The notes: generated by a model from the sequence alone, not told the origin. 37,984 bases of DNA from DATAEY01 sp038199035 (GCA_038199035.1 JBBPZM010000030.1:1-37984); one strand, 5' to 3'. Positions 14,567 to 21,926 are shown, counted from the stretch's first letter. Numbers and translations are program-made.

Positions 14567-15408
14567 GCCCCGGCCGCCCGGATCGGGATGGGCGAGGACA
14601 TCGAGCCCGCCGTGGCGGCGTGCGGCACGGCCGCGGCCGCCGGGGCAGTCCGGGCCGCGCTTCCCGCGGCCGGCTCCCCCCCAGCCGTCACCGTCACCGG
14701 CGCGAACGGCTCGGCCTGGGTCCAGCTGGCCTCGCCGCGCTTGTGCAGCTCGAGCAGGGCGAACAGGGTCATGGCCACGGTCACGCGGTCGGCTCCCCGA
14801 ACGGCGTCGTCGAACGCGAACGAGCCCCGGCGCAGCAGCCCTCGCAGGTGGGCCAGACGAGCGGCGACCGAGACCCGCGGGTGCACGACGTGCATGTGGT
14901 CGACGTCGATGGCCGGCGGGTGGCGCAGGAGGCCACCGAGCGCCTCTCCCAGGCGCGCCGGGTCGTAGACCCCGCGCGGGGCGCTGTCGATCGAGGCCCG
15001 CCGCAGGCGCGCCGGGACCGGAGCGCTGCGAAAGCGGTAGCCCTCCTGCGCGGCCAGGCGCACTCGCAGCTCCTCGGCGGCCCGGCGATAGCGCCGGTGG
15101 GCGAGCATGCGGGCCAGCAGCTCGTCGGCCGCCTCGCCGGGCTCGAGCTCGAGCAGCTCGCCGTCGTCGGCCGACGGGAGCATGAGGCGCGACTTGAGCT
15201 CGAGCAGGGCGGAGATGAGGACCAGGAACTCGGTGGCCACCTCGAGATCGAGCTGCTCGCGCGCCTCGAGGTGGTCGAGGTAGGTGAGGACCACGTCGGC
15301 CAGGTCGACCTCGAGCAGGTCGACCTCCTCGCGCAGCACGAGGGTCAGCAGCAGGTCGAATGGACCGGCGAAGACGTCGAGGTCGAGCTCGAGGTCGGCG
15401 ACCTGCAC
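14563..15408 (-). CDS. scpA: Segregation and condensation protein ScpA
   Basis: Kleisin subunit that bridges SMC heads in bacterial condensin. The 281-residue protein starts VQVADLELDLDVFAGPFDLLLTLVLREEVDLLEVDLADV, the conserved kleisin N-terminus binding the SMC neck. It continues with ATEFLVLISALLELKSRLML and, further on, the C-terminal winged helix around ADRVTVAMTLFALLELHKRGE. About 40 Ala/Pro/Gly-rich residues at the C-terminus extend past the usual end. The start is GTG at 15406-15408, ten bases after the trpS stop. The open frame continues upstream but only over the trpS 3' end. scpB overlaps downstream. Confidence 0.95.
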   Translation of the reverse strand: MQVADLELDLDVFAGPFDLLLTLVLREEVDLLEVDLADVVLTYLDHLEAREQLDLEVATEFLVLISALLELKSRLMLPSADDGELLELEPGEAADELLARMLAHRRYRRAAEELRVRLAAQEGYRFRSAPVPARLRRASIDSAPRGVYDPARLGEALGGLLRHPPAIDVDHMHVVHPRVSVAARLAHLRGLLRRGSFAFDDAVRGADRVTVAMTLFALLELHKRGEASWTQAEPFAPVTVTAGGEPAAGSAARTAPAAAAVPHAATAGSMSSPIPIRAAGA

Positions 15409-15418
15409 TGGAGTGACG

Positions 15419-16429
15419 CTAGCCGGCGAGCCCGACGTACGTTCCGCCCGGCGGCCCCACGCCCATGGCCTGGCGCACGTCGGCCAGCGTGTCGGCGGCG
15501 ATCGCGCGGGCGCGCATCGCACCTGCGGCGAGCATGGCCTCGAGCGCCGGCTCGTCGGCGCGGATGTCGCGGTAGCGCTCGCGCACCGGCGCGAGGTAGT
15601 CGACGACGGCCCCGGCGACGGCCGACTTGAAGTCGCCGTAGCCCGAGCCGTCGAACTGCTGCTCGACCTCCGCGGGGTCGACGCCCCGCACGGCGGCGAG
15701 GATGTCGATGAGGTTCGAGATCCCCGGTTTGTCCGGGGCGCGGACGATGCCCGAGCCCGAGTCGGTCACCGCGCTGCGGAACTTGGGCTCGACGTCCGCC
15801 GGCTCGTCGAGGACGTAGACCGTCCCCTGAGGCGTGCCCCCGGTCGTGGTCATCTTGCGCTCGGGCGCCTGTAGGTCCATGATCCGCGCGCCGACCGGCG
15901 GGATCCGGTGCTCGGGGACGACGAGGACCTCGCCGAAGCGGGCGTTGAAGCGCTCGGCCACGTCGCGCGTGAGCTCGACGTGCTGGCGCTGATCGTCGCC
16001 CACCGGCACCTCGTCGGTGCGGTAGGCCAGGACGTCGGCGGCCATGAGGACGGGATAGACGAACAGCCCGGCCGAGACCAGCTCGCGCTGGGCGGCCGCC
16101 TTCTCCTTGAACTGGTGCATCCGGGTGAGGTCGCCGTAGGCGGTCACCGCGCACAGCAGCCAGCACAGCTCGGTGTGCTCGGGCACGTCGCCCTGGCGAA
16201 AGAGGATGCAGCGGGCCGGGTCGAGGCCGGCGGCCAGGAGGATGGCCGCGGTGTCGTAGACGCGCTCGCGCAGCTCGGCCGGCTGGTAGGGCACGGTCGT
16301 GGCGTGCAGGTCGACGATGCAGTAGATCGCCTCGCCCCGGTCCTGGCCGGCCACGTACTGGGATATCGCCCCGATGTAGTTGCCGAGGTGCTTGCGCCCC
16401 GTCGGCTGGATGCCCGAGAAGATGCGCAC
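15419..16429 (-). CDS. trpS: Tryptophanyl-tRNA synthetase
   Basis: Class Ic aminoacyl-tRNA synthetase charging tRNA-Trp. At 336 residues it has the usual bacterial length. The HIGH-equivalent motif is in IFSGIQPTGRKHLGNYIGA, and YPVLMAADVLAY and VGDDQRQHVELTRDVAERFN follow. The KMSKS loop is a variant: LQAPERKMTTTGGTPQGTVYVLDEP, of the KMST-type loop I recall from actinobacterial enzymes. The start is GTG at 16427-16429 (VRIFSGIQPTG), the family's normal first residues. An in-frame ATG at 16496-16498 would add 23 residues encoded across a hairpin and is unlikely. A TAGCCT box eight bases upstream could be a -10 element at the base of that hairpin. scpA follows after ten bases. Confidence 0.96.
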   Translation of the reverse strand: MRIFSGIQPTGRKHLGNYIGAISQYVAGQDRGEAIYCIVDLHATTVPYQPAELRERVYDTAAILLAAGLDPARCILFRQGDVPEHTELCWLLCAVTAYGDLTRMHQFKEKAAAQRELVSAGLFVYPVLMAADVLAYRTDEVPVGDDQRQHVELTRDVAERFNARFGEVLVVPEHRIPPVGARIMDLQAPERKMTTTGGTPQGTVYVLDEPADVEPKFRSAVTDSGSGIVRAPDKPGISNLIDILAAVRGVDPAEVEQQFDGSGYGDFKSAVAGAVVDYLAPVRERYRDIRADEPALEAMLAAGAMRARAIAADTLADVRQAMGVGPPGGTYVGLAG

Positions 16430-16439
16430 GGCGGCGCAG

Positions 16440-16503
16440 GCTAGATGATTGATTTCGCGGCCGCGTGTGCGCGGGGGCGGGGCTGTGGAATCAATCATCT
16501 AGC
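16440..16503. repeat. Long inverted repeat/hairpin between trpS and EamA gene
   Basis: Perfect 15-base arms, GCTAGATGATTGATT at 16440-16454 and AATCAATCATCTAGC at 16489-16503. Read as plus-strand RNA the stem continues for eight more pairs (16455-16462 with 16481-16488), including three G-U pairs, to a stem of 23 with an 18-base G-rich loop. Read as minus-strand RNA those three G-U pairs become A-C mismatches. The outer stem is AT-rich, unlike the surrounding DNA. It sits between two divergent genes, 10 bases from the trpS start and 22 bases from the EamA start. It could be a plus-strand leader structure, a regulator site or a small palindromic element. Confidence 0.75.
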
Positions 16504-16525
16504 GACTTGGACCGTCGCCTCGACC

Positions 16526-17350
16526 ATGCCCACCGCCGCGCTCCTGCTCTCCATCGCCGCCGCGTTCGTACACGCCGGATGGAACCTCCTGCTCGCGCGC
16601 GAGGGCGATGTGCACAGCGCCAGCGCGGTGGCGGTCACGGCGGGGGTGATCCTCTTCGCGCCGGTCGCGGCGGCCAGCTGGGCGCTGGAGCCGAGCGCCC
16701 TGCCCTACGCCGCGGCGGCGGGCAGCCTCGAGCTCCTCTACCTGGTCCTGCTGGCCACCGCCTACTCGGTCGCCGCTCTGAGCTTCGTCTATCCGGTGGC
16801 CCGCGGCAGCGCGCCGGTGCTCGTGCTCGGCTTCAGCGTGCTGGTCCTCGGAGTCCGTCTCTCGACCGCGGTGATCGTCGGCGTGCTGGCCGTCGCGGCG
16901 GGAATCGTGCTCGTTCGCGGCTTACGCGAGCCGGCGCGACCGCGCGAGCTCGGGCTGGCGCTGACCATCGGGGCTTGCATCGCGGCGTACACCCTGATCG
17001 ACCAGAGGGGCATCCGCCACGGGTCGGCGCTGGCCTACCAGGAGGTCGTGTTCGGGCTCGTCGCCGCCGGCTACGTGGCGGGGGTGTGGTGGCGAATGGG
17101 CCTCGGCGCACTGCGCGCCGCGATCTCGCCCGCGACGATCGCCGCCGGAGCCGGCTACTTCGGCTCCTACGCCCTCACCCTCGCCGCGTTGGCCATCGCG
17201 CCCGCTCCTTCTGTCGCGGCGGTGCGCGAGAGCAGCGTGGTGATCGCCACCGCGCTGGCGGCGGTCACCCTCCGCGAGGAGGTGGGCTGGCTGCGGTTGG
17301 GCGGCGCTGTGCTGGTCGTCGGCGGGATCGCGGCGATCGCCATCGGGTGA
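16526..17350 (+). CDS. EamA/DMT-family membrane transporter
   Basis: A 274-residue integral membrane protein with about nine to ten hydrophobic helices arranged as two EamA repeats. It begins MPTAALLLSIAAAFVHAGWNLLLAREG, and the WN in helix 1 is typical of the drug/metabolite transporter superfamily. SFVYPVARGSAPVLVLGFSVL and the late repeat ALAIAPAPSVAAVRESSVV-IATALAAVTLREEVGWLRLGGAVLVVGG (split here) are characteristic of EamA halves. The start is ATG at 16526; a longer frame from 16445 begins inside the inverted repeat and would add a hydrophilic extension, less likely. The substrate is unknown. DMT members such as YddG export aromatic amino acids. Divergence from trpS makes such a role thinkable but unproven. 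Confidence 0.88.
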   Translation: MPTAALLLSIAAAFVHAGWNLLLAREGDVHSASAVAVTAGVILFAPVAAASWALEPSALPYAAAAGSLELLYLVLLATAYSVAALSFVYPVARGSAPVLVLGFSVLVLGVRLSTAVIVGVLAVAAGIVLVRGLREPARPRELGLALTIGACIAAYTLIDQRGIRHGSALAYQEVVFGLVAAGYVAGVWWRMGLGALRAAISPATIAAGAGYFGSYALTLAALAIAPAPSVAAVRESSVVIATALAAVTLREEVGWLRLGGAVLVVGGIAAIAIG

Positions 17351-17503
17351 GGGTCGACGGAGGCCGGTTCGGAGAGACGCGAAGAAGCCGATGGCAACGA
17401 CCACGTCGACGATCATTCGCCCCGGACCTTGCTGCTCGGGACCAACCTATGAGGTTACGCCACCAAGGCGCTGTAAGATGTAGCCATCAAGCGTCTGCAG
17501 ATC

Positions 17504-17698
17504 ATGATCGAAGAGGATCTCGACGCGGAGGTAGAGCGGGTCGCGCGGGAAACCGACAGCTCGAAGGCGGCCGTCATCAGACGGCTGGTCAGGCAGGGGC
17601 TCCAGCCGCTGCCTCCGCTGTCCGCGGACCCGCTGTGGCAGATGGTGGGCGTCGACGATGCCGAGCCGGCGAACGTCGACGACGTCGTCTACGGGTGA
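17504..17698 (+). CDS. vapB: VapB-like ribbon-helix-helix antitoxin
   Basis: A small protein of 64 residues from the ATG at 17504: MIEEDLDAEVERVARETDSS, then a KAAVIRRLVRQGL helix and an acidic tail DDAEPANVDDVVYG. This is the ribbon-helix-helix DNA-binding fold of VapB/CopG antitoxins, with a C-terminal toxin-binding tail. The residues before the ATG in the same frame read IKRLQI, which would complete the DNA-binding beta strand. No ATG, GTG or TTG exists there, so the real start could be a rare codon such as ATC at 17486 or CTG at 17495. A TAAGAT box at 17474-17479 fits a promoter just upstream. The TGA overlaps the toxin GTG, the usual translational coupling. Confidence 0.8.
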   Translation: MIEEDLDAEVERVARETDSSKAAVIRRLVRQGLQPLPPLSADPLWQMVGVDDAEPANVDDVVYG

Positions 17699-18093
17699 TC
17701 TTCGTCGACACGTCCTTCTGGGTCGCCCTACGCAACCGCCGCGACGCTAGCCACGGCGAGGCTGTCGCGCTCCTGCGCCAGCACGAGCGAGAAGGGTTCA
17801 CCACGACCAACCACGTCCGCGGCGAGACCTGGACGTTCTTGCGGCGGCGGATCGGGCACCCGGCGGCCGTCGGCTTCCTCGACGCCCTCGAGCGCTCGCC
17901 CCGCTTGCGCCTTCTCACGGTTCCCGAAGACGAAGAGGTCCAGGCCTTGCGCTGGCTGCGTCGCCACGACGAGCGTGAGTACTCGTTCGTGGACGCCACC
18001 AGCTTCCAGGCGATGCGCGCGCTGAGAATCCGCGAGGCGTTGGCGTTCGACGGCGACTTCAGCGCCGCCGGCTTCGTCGAGCTGCGGGCGTGA
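17695..18093 (+). CDS. vapC: VapC-type PIN-domain toxin (ribonuclease)
   Basis: A 132-residue PIN-domain endoribonuclease of a type II toxin-antitoxin pair. The acidic Mg-binding residues are in place: D5 in VIFVDTSFWVAL, E in NHVRGETWTFLRRR, D in YSFVDATSFQAMR and D in LAFDGDFSAAGF. It is intact and of usual length. The start is GTG at 17695, overlapping the antitoxin stop by four bases. The longer open frame upstream is a shadow over the EamA gene. Codon use is less strictly G/C-ending than in the core genes around it, consistent with acquisition as a small accessory module. Confidence 0.92.
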   Translation: MIFVDTSFWVALRNRRDASHGEAVALLRQHEREGFTTTNHVRGETWTFLRRRIGHPAAVGFLDALERSPRLRLLTVPEDEEVQALRWLRRHDEREYSFVDATSFQAMRALRIREALAFDGDFSAAGFVELRA

Positions 18094-18133
18094 GGCGCTG
18101 TTGCGCTTTACCCGCCCTGGTACGTGTCGCGCA

Positions 18134-18562
18134 TCAGCGGAGAAACTGCTCGGGCGCGACGAGCCAGTCGAGTCCGATCAACGTCTGGCGGAGCTTTGAG
18201 TCGGCGGTTATGAGCTGCGTGCGTCGGCGTTCGGCCAGGGCGACGTAGAGCAGGTCGTAGATCGGACGGTTGTCGTAGCGGCGAGCCAGGTCCCAGGCTC
18301 GCTCGAGGTCCCGTCGCTCGTCGAGCAGGCGCACGGGTAGCTGTTGCAGGAGCCCATGCGCGCCGTCAGCGGCCGCTCCGCTCCAGCGCCGGTGCCGCAC
18401 CCCGGTCAGCAGCGCGTTGGAGACCTCCTCGATCAAGAGTCGCGGCGCCAGTAGCTCGGCATCGTCGGCCGCGAGCCGGGCCAGGACCGCCACGGCCGGA
18501 AGCTCGGGATCGGCCTGCGGGGCGACCCAGTCGACGACGACGCTCGCGTCAACGACCGGCAT
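18134..18562 (-). CDS. Second VapC-type PIN-domain toxin, apparently solitary
   Basis: A 142-residue PIN-domain protein with all four acidic positions: D in MPVVDASVVVDW, E in LLIEEVSNALL, D in PIYDLLYVALAE and D in LITADSKLR. It is probably an RNase toxin of a different VapC subfamily from the neighbour at 17695. The start is ATG at 18560-18562; longer upstream frame is not PIN-like. It converges with the vapC at 17695-18093, with 40 bases between. No complete antitoxin gene is seen upstream, only a possible C-terminal stump overlapping the start by 14 bases. It may therefore be neutralised by another antitoxin, be unexpressed, or be inactive in a way not visible. Confidence 0.87.
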   Translation of the reverse strand: MPVVDASVVVDWVAPQADPELPAVAVLARLAADDAELLAPRLLIEEVSNALLTGVRHRRWSGAAADGAHGLLQQLPVRLLDERRDLERAWDLARRYDNRPIYDLLYVALAERRRTQLITADSKLRQTLIGLDWLVAPEQFLR

Positions 18563-18626
18563 CGCCCTCGACCAGTCGCGAGCGGTACGCACGGTCCTCG
18601 ACCGCCTTCCGTTCCTGGTCCTCGAC
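18549..18626 (-). pseudogene. Possible antitoxin C-terminal stump upstream of solitary toxin
   Basis: On the minus strand a frame reads VEDQERKAVEDRAYRSRLV then EGDAGR and stops at TGA 18549-18551, 14 bases inside the toxin gene. The charged, helix-like tail and the short overlap are typical of an antitoxin preceding VapC. The frame is closed by an upstream TGA at 18651-18653 and has no start codon, so only about 25-33 codons remain. The same bases also carry the beginning of the MBL fragment on the other strand. The breakpoint therefore probably lies at about 18600-18650, and one of the two overlapping frames is a shadow. Confidence 0.4.
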
Positions 18627-18986
18627 GGGCAGACGCCGGCAGCGGTGGGATCAGCGGTCGTCACCGCCTTCGCGGTCGAGCAACCCGACACGCCGGCGTG
18701 CGCACTGCGGATCGAGTACGGCGAGCGGGTTGTCGCGTACACGGGTGATACGGCGTGGACCGACGATCTCGTCGCGCTTGCTCGGGGCGCTTACCTTCTC
18801 GTCGCCGAGGCCTACTTCTTCGAGCGTGGGGTGCCGTTCCACCTCGACCACAGCACGCTCCGTTCTCACCAAACCCAGCTCGACTGCAGGCGGATCATCC
18901 TGACGCATATGAGTCCCGACATGCTCGAACGCCAGGCCGACGCCGAGCTCGACTGCGCGCACGACGGAATGGTCGTCGAGGTGTAG
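18594..18986 (+). pseudogene. C-terminal fragment of an MBL-fold metallo-hydrolase
   Basis: The frame ending at 18986 reads as the second half of a metallo-beta-lactamase-fold hydrolase. It has VGSAVVTAFAVEQPD, ALRIEYGERVVAYTGDTAW (the GDT metal ligand), LLVAEAYFFERGVPFHLDH, then CRRIILTHMSPDML (C-terminal His) and ends DCAHDGMVVEV. The N-terminal half with the HxHxDH metal site is missing; sequence before about 18594 is antisense to the PIN toxin gene. Any start codon upstream would encode unrelated residues. I call it a truncated remnant, cut where the toxin module begins, and unlikely to be active. It ends three bases from the convergent gcvPB stop. Confidence 0.8.
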
Positions 18987-18989
18987 CGC

Positions 18990-20492
18990 TCAGAGCGCCT
19001 GGCGGATCACCGGGCGCTTGGCGGCGGTGGCCTCGTCGAGGCGGCGCACCGGCGTGGTGTGAGGCGCCTGGCGGGCGATCTCCGGGTCGCGGGCGGCCTC
19101 GCGCAGCACGTCGGCCACCGCGTCGGCGAAGGCGTCGAGGGTCTCGCGCGTCTCGGTCTCGGTGGGCTCGATCAGCAGGGCCTCGTCGACGAGCAGCGGG
19201 AAGTAGACGGTCGGTGGGTGCACCCCGTGGTCGAGCAGGCGCTTGGCCAGGTCGAGCGTCGTGATTCCCAGCTCACGCTTCATCGGAGCGCCCGAGAGGA
19301 CGAACTCGTGCATGCACAGGCGGTCATAGGCCGCCGGCAGGTACTTGGCCACGCCGGCTCGGCGCAGCCGCGCGAGCAGGTAGTTGGCGTTCAGCACCGC
19401 GGTCTGGGACATCTCCCGCAGCCCCTCGGCGCCCAGCGAGCGGATGTAGGCATAGGAGCGCACGAAGACGCCGTAGTTGCCCTGGAAGCCGCGCAGGCGC
19501 CCGATCGACTTCGGGCGGTCGAAGTCGAGGTCGAAGCACGGCTGCGCCCCGTTGCCCTCGGCGCGGCGGCGCACGACCTGCGGGCGGGGCAGGAAGGGCT
19601 CGATGCGCTGCGAGACGGCGATCGGGCCGGCACCCGGGCCGCCGCCCCCGTGGGGCTGGGTGAAGGTCTTGTGCAGGTTGAAGTGGACGATGTCGAAGCC
19701 CATGTCACCCGGTCGCGAGATGCCCACGACGGCGTTGAGGTTCGCGCCGTCGTAGTAGAGCGTCGCCCCGACGTCGTGGACGATCCGGGCGATCTCCTCG
19801 ATGCGCGAGTCGAACAGCCCGAGCGTGTTGGGGTTGGTAAGCATCAGGCAGGCGACGTCGTCGTCGGCCTTGGCCCGCAGGTCGTCGACGTCGACGCCGC
19901 CGTCGGGCGCGGTGGCGACCTTGACCACCTCGTAGCCGGCCATGGTCACGGTGGCGGGGTTGGTCCCGTGGGCGGTGTCGGGGGTCAGGACCTTGGTCCG
20001 CGCGTCGCCGCGGTCCTCGTGATAGGCGCGCGTGAGCAGCACCCCGGCCAGCTCCCCGTGGGAGCCGGCCGACGGCTGGAGCGAGACGTGGGGCAGGCCG
20101 GCGATCTCGGCCAGCGCATCCTGTAGGCGCCACATGAGCTCGAGCGCCCCCTGGGCGCGGTCGGGGTGCTGGAGGGGATGGAGGCGGGCGTTGCCGGCCA
20201 GGGCGGCCACCCGCTCATGCAGCTTGGGGTTGTGCTTCATCGTGCACGACCCCAGCGGGTAGAAGCCGGTGTCGAGGTCGAAGTTGAGCTTGGAGAGGCG
20301 GTTGTAGTGGCGCACGATCTCGGGCTCGGAGACCTCGGGCAGCCGCGCCTCCTGCGCCCGGCGCAGCCGGGGCGGGATCAGCTGGTCGAGCGGGCGCTCG
20401 GGGACGTCGAGCGCCGGCGTAGTGAAGGCGCGCCGCCCCGGGCGCGAGCGCTCGAAGATCGTGGTCGCGCCCTCGCGCTGGAGCGAGGTCAT
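18990..20492 (-). CDS. gcvPB: Glycine dehydrogenase (decarboxylating) subunit 2
   Basis: PLP-bearing half of the two-subunit P-protein of the glycine cleavage system, which decarboxylates glycine and passes aminomethyl to GcvH. The 500-residue protein starts MTSLQREGATTIFERSRPGR. It carries FYPLGSCTMKHNPK, SLQPSAGSHGELAG, DTAHGTNPATVTMAGYEVV, then the PLP lysine K275 in HFNLHKTFTQPHGGGGPGAG and ELGITTLDLAKRLLDHGVHPPT. The start is ATG at 20490-20492, overlapping the gcvPA stop by four bases. The longer frame upstream covers gcvPA and is a shadow. The last gene of the gcv operon, it converges with the MBL fragment. Confidence 0.97.
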   Translation of the reverse strand: MTSLQREGATTIFERSRPGRRAFTTPALDVPERPLDQLIPPRLRRAQEARLPEVSEPEIVRHYNRLSKLNFDLDTGFYPLGSCTMKHNPKLHERVAALAGNARLHPLQHPDRAQGALELMWRLQDALAEIAGLPHVSLQPSAGSHGELAGVLLTRAYHEDRGDARTKVLTPDTAHGTNPATVTMAGYEVVKVATAPDGGVDVDDLRAKADDDVACLMLTNPNTLGLFDSRIEEIARIVHDVGATLYYDGANLNAVVGISRPGDMGFDIVHFNLHKTFTQPHGGGGPGAGPIAVSQRIEPFLPRPQVVRRRAEGNGAQPCFDLDFDRPKSIGRLRGFQGNYGVFVRSYAYIRSLGAEGLREMSQTAVLNANYLLARLRRAGVAKYLPAAYDRLCMHEFVLSGAPMKRELGITTLDLAKRLLDHGVHPPTVYFPLLVDEALLIEPTETETRETLDAFADAVADVLREAARDPEIARQAPHTTPVRRLDEATAAKRPVIRQAL

Positions 20493-21871
20493 GCCGGAGC
20501 CTGCTCTCTGGGGCTGACCCGCTCCGCCGCCACCGCCTCGCGCAAGACGCCGGCGAGGCGGTCGATGTCGGCGCGCGAGCGCTGCTCGGTGATCGCCACC
20601 AACAGCCCGTCGGGGTGCTCGGGCAGGTCGCGGCCCAGCGGGTAGCCGGGGTTGACCCCGACGGCCGCGCACCGCCGCACCACCGCCTCGACCGGCGCGT
20701 CGAGCCGCACGGCGAACTCCCGCACGACAGGGGCGTCGTGGAGCAGCGTCACCCCGTCGAGCGCGCCGAGCGCCTCGCGGGCGTAGGCCGTGCGCTGGAG
20801 TATCAGCTCGCCCAGCTCGACCAGCCCCCTTCGCCCCAGCCACGACAGGTAGACCACCCCGGCCAGGGCGTTCAGCGCCTGGGCCGTGCAGATGTTCGAG
20901 GTGGCCCGCTCGCGGCGGATGTGCTGCTCGCGGGTCTGGAGGGTGAGGACGAAGCCGCGGCGCCCGTCGACGTCGACGGTCTCTCCGGCGATCCGGCCGG
21001 GCATCCGGCGCAGGAACGCCTCCGCCGCGGCGAAGAAGCCGCACGACGGGCCGCCGTAGTCGAGGCGGTTGCCCAGGCTCTGGCCCTCGCCCACGGCCAC
21101 GTCGACCCCCACCTCGCCGGGCGGGCGCAGGATGCCCAGGGGCAGCGGGTCACACGCGCAGACCAGCACGGCGCCGGTGCGCTTGGCCACGCCGGCCAGG
21201 GCCTCGAGATCCTCGACCGAGCCGAGGAAGTTGGGCTGCTGGAGGAAGACGGCGGCGGTGTCGTCGTCGACCGCGGCGGCCAGGGCGTCGAGGTCGGTGA
21301 CGCCGTCGCGCAGAGGCACCTCGTCCACCTCGGTCCCGTAGCCGAGCGACATCGTGCCCAGGGTCTCGCGGCTGTGGGGGTGCAGCCCCCGCGAGACGAC
21401 GAAGCGCCCTCGCCCGTTGGCCAGCCGCGCCAGGTAGCCGGCCGCTCCGACCGCCGAGGGACCTTCGTAGACCGAGGCGTTGGAGACGGGCAGGCCCGTG
21501 AGCTCGCTCATCGCCGTCTGGTACTCGAACATGACCTGGAGACCGCCCTGGGAGATCTCGGGCTGGTAGGGCGTGTAGGGGGTCAGGAACTCGGAGCGCT
21601 GGGTGATCGAGTCGACCAGCGCCGGGACGTAGTGGTCGTACATCCCCGCCCCCAAGAAGGAGACCTCGTCCTCGGCGCTGACGTTGCGCCCCGCCAGCTC
21701 GCGCAGGTGGGCGAAGACCTCCTGCTCGGACAGGCCGGCCGGAAGGTCGAGCGGGCGGTCGAGGCGCAGCGCAGGCGGGATCGACGCGAAGAGCTCCTCG
21801 ATCGAGCTAACGCCGATCTCGGCGAGCATCGCGGCGCGGTCGTCGGGGGTGACTGAGGTGTAGGTGGTCAC
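20489..21871 (-). CDS. gcvPA: Glycine dehydrogenase (decarboxylating) subunit 1
   Basis: N-terminal-half subunit of split P-protein, forming an alpha2-beta2 complex with GcvPB. The 460-residue product has YTSVTPDDRAAMLAEIGV and SIEELFASIPPALRLDRPLD (start region). It continues with FLGAGMYDHYVPALVDSI, FLTPYTPYQPEISQGGLQVM, FEYQTAMSELTGLPVSNASV and YGGPSCGFFA. ERATSNICTAQALNAL is the typical late motif. The start is GTG at 21869-21871, since MTTYTSVTPDDR fits the family start. It lies 55 bases downstream of gcvH. Split P-protein is usual in many Gram-positive bacteria and archaea, whereas Streptomyces has a fused GcvP. Confidence 0.97.
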   Translation of the reverse strand: MTTYTSVTPDDRAAMLAEIGVSSIEELFASIPPALRLDRPLDLPAGLSEQEVFAHLRELAGRNVSAEDEVSFLGAGMYDHYVPALVDSITQRSEFLTPYTPYQPEISQGGLQVMFEYQTAMSELTGLPVSNASVYEGPSAVGAAGYLARLANGRGRFVVSRGLHPHSRETLGTMSLGYGTEVDEVPLRDGVTDLDALAAAVDDDTAAVFLQQPNFLGSVEDLEALAGVAKRTGAVLVCACDPLPLGILRPPGEVGVDVAVGEGQSLGNRLDYGGPSCGFFAAAEAFLRRMPGRIAGETVDVDGRRGFVLTLQTREQHIRRERATSNICTAQALNALAGVVYLSWLGRRGLVELGELILQRTAYAREALGALDGVTLLHDAPVVREFAVRLDAPVEAVVRRCAAVGVNPGYPLGRDLPEHPDGLLVAITEQRSRADIDRLAGVLREAVAAERVSPREQAPA

Positions 21872-21926
21872 GGCGGCTCAGGACAAGTCTGACGAGCGCC
21901 CCTGTCGACGAGCCGCCGTGCCGCCG

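Noticed and set aside
16430..16503. T-box leader of trpS
   Set aside because: No T-box sequence or specifier-loop layout is seen, the region is too short, and the hairpin folds better as plus-strand RNA, opposite to trpS.
16445..16525. Extended EamA start at ATG 16445 and extended trpS start at 16498
   Set aside because: Both start codons lie in the arms of the inverted repeat, and the added residues are hydrophilic and unlike the families' N-termini. The family starts are at 16526 and 16429.
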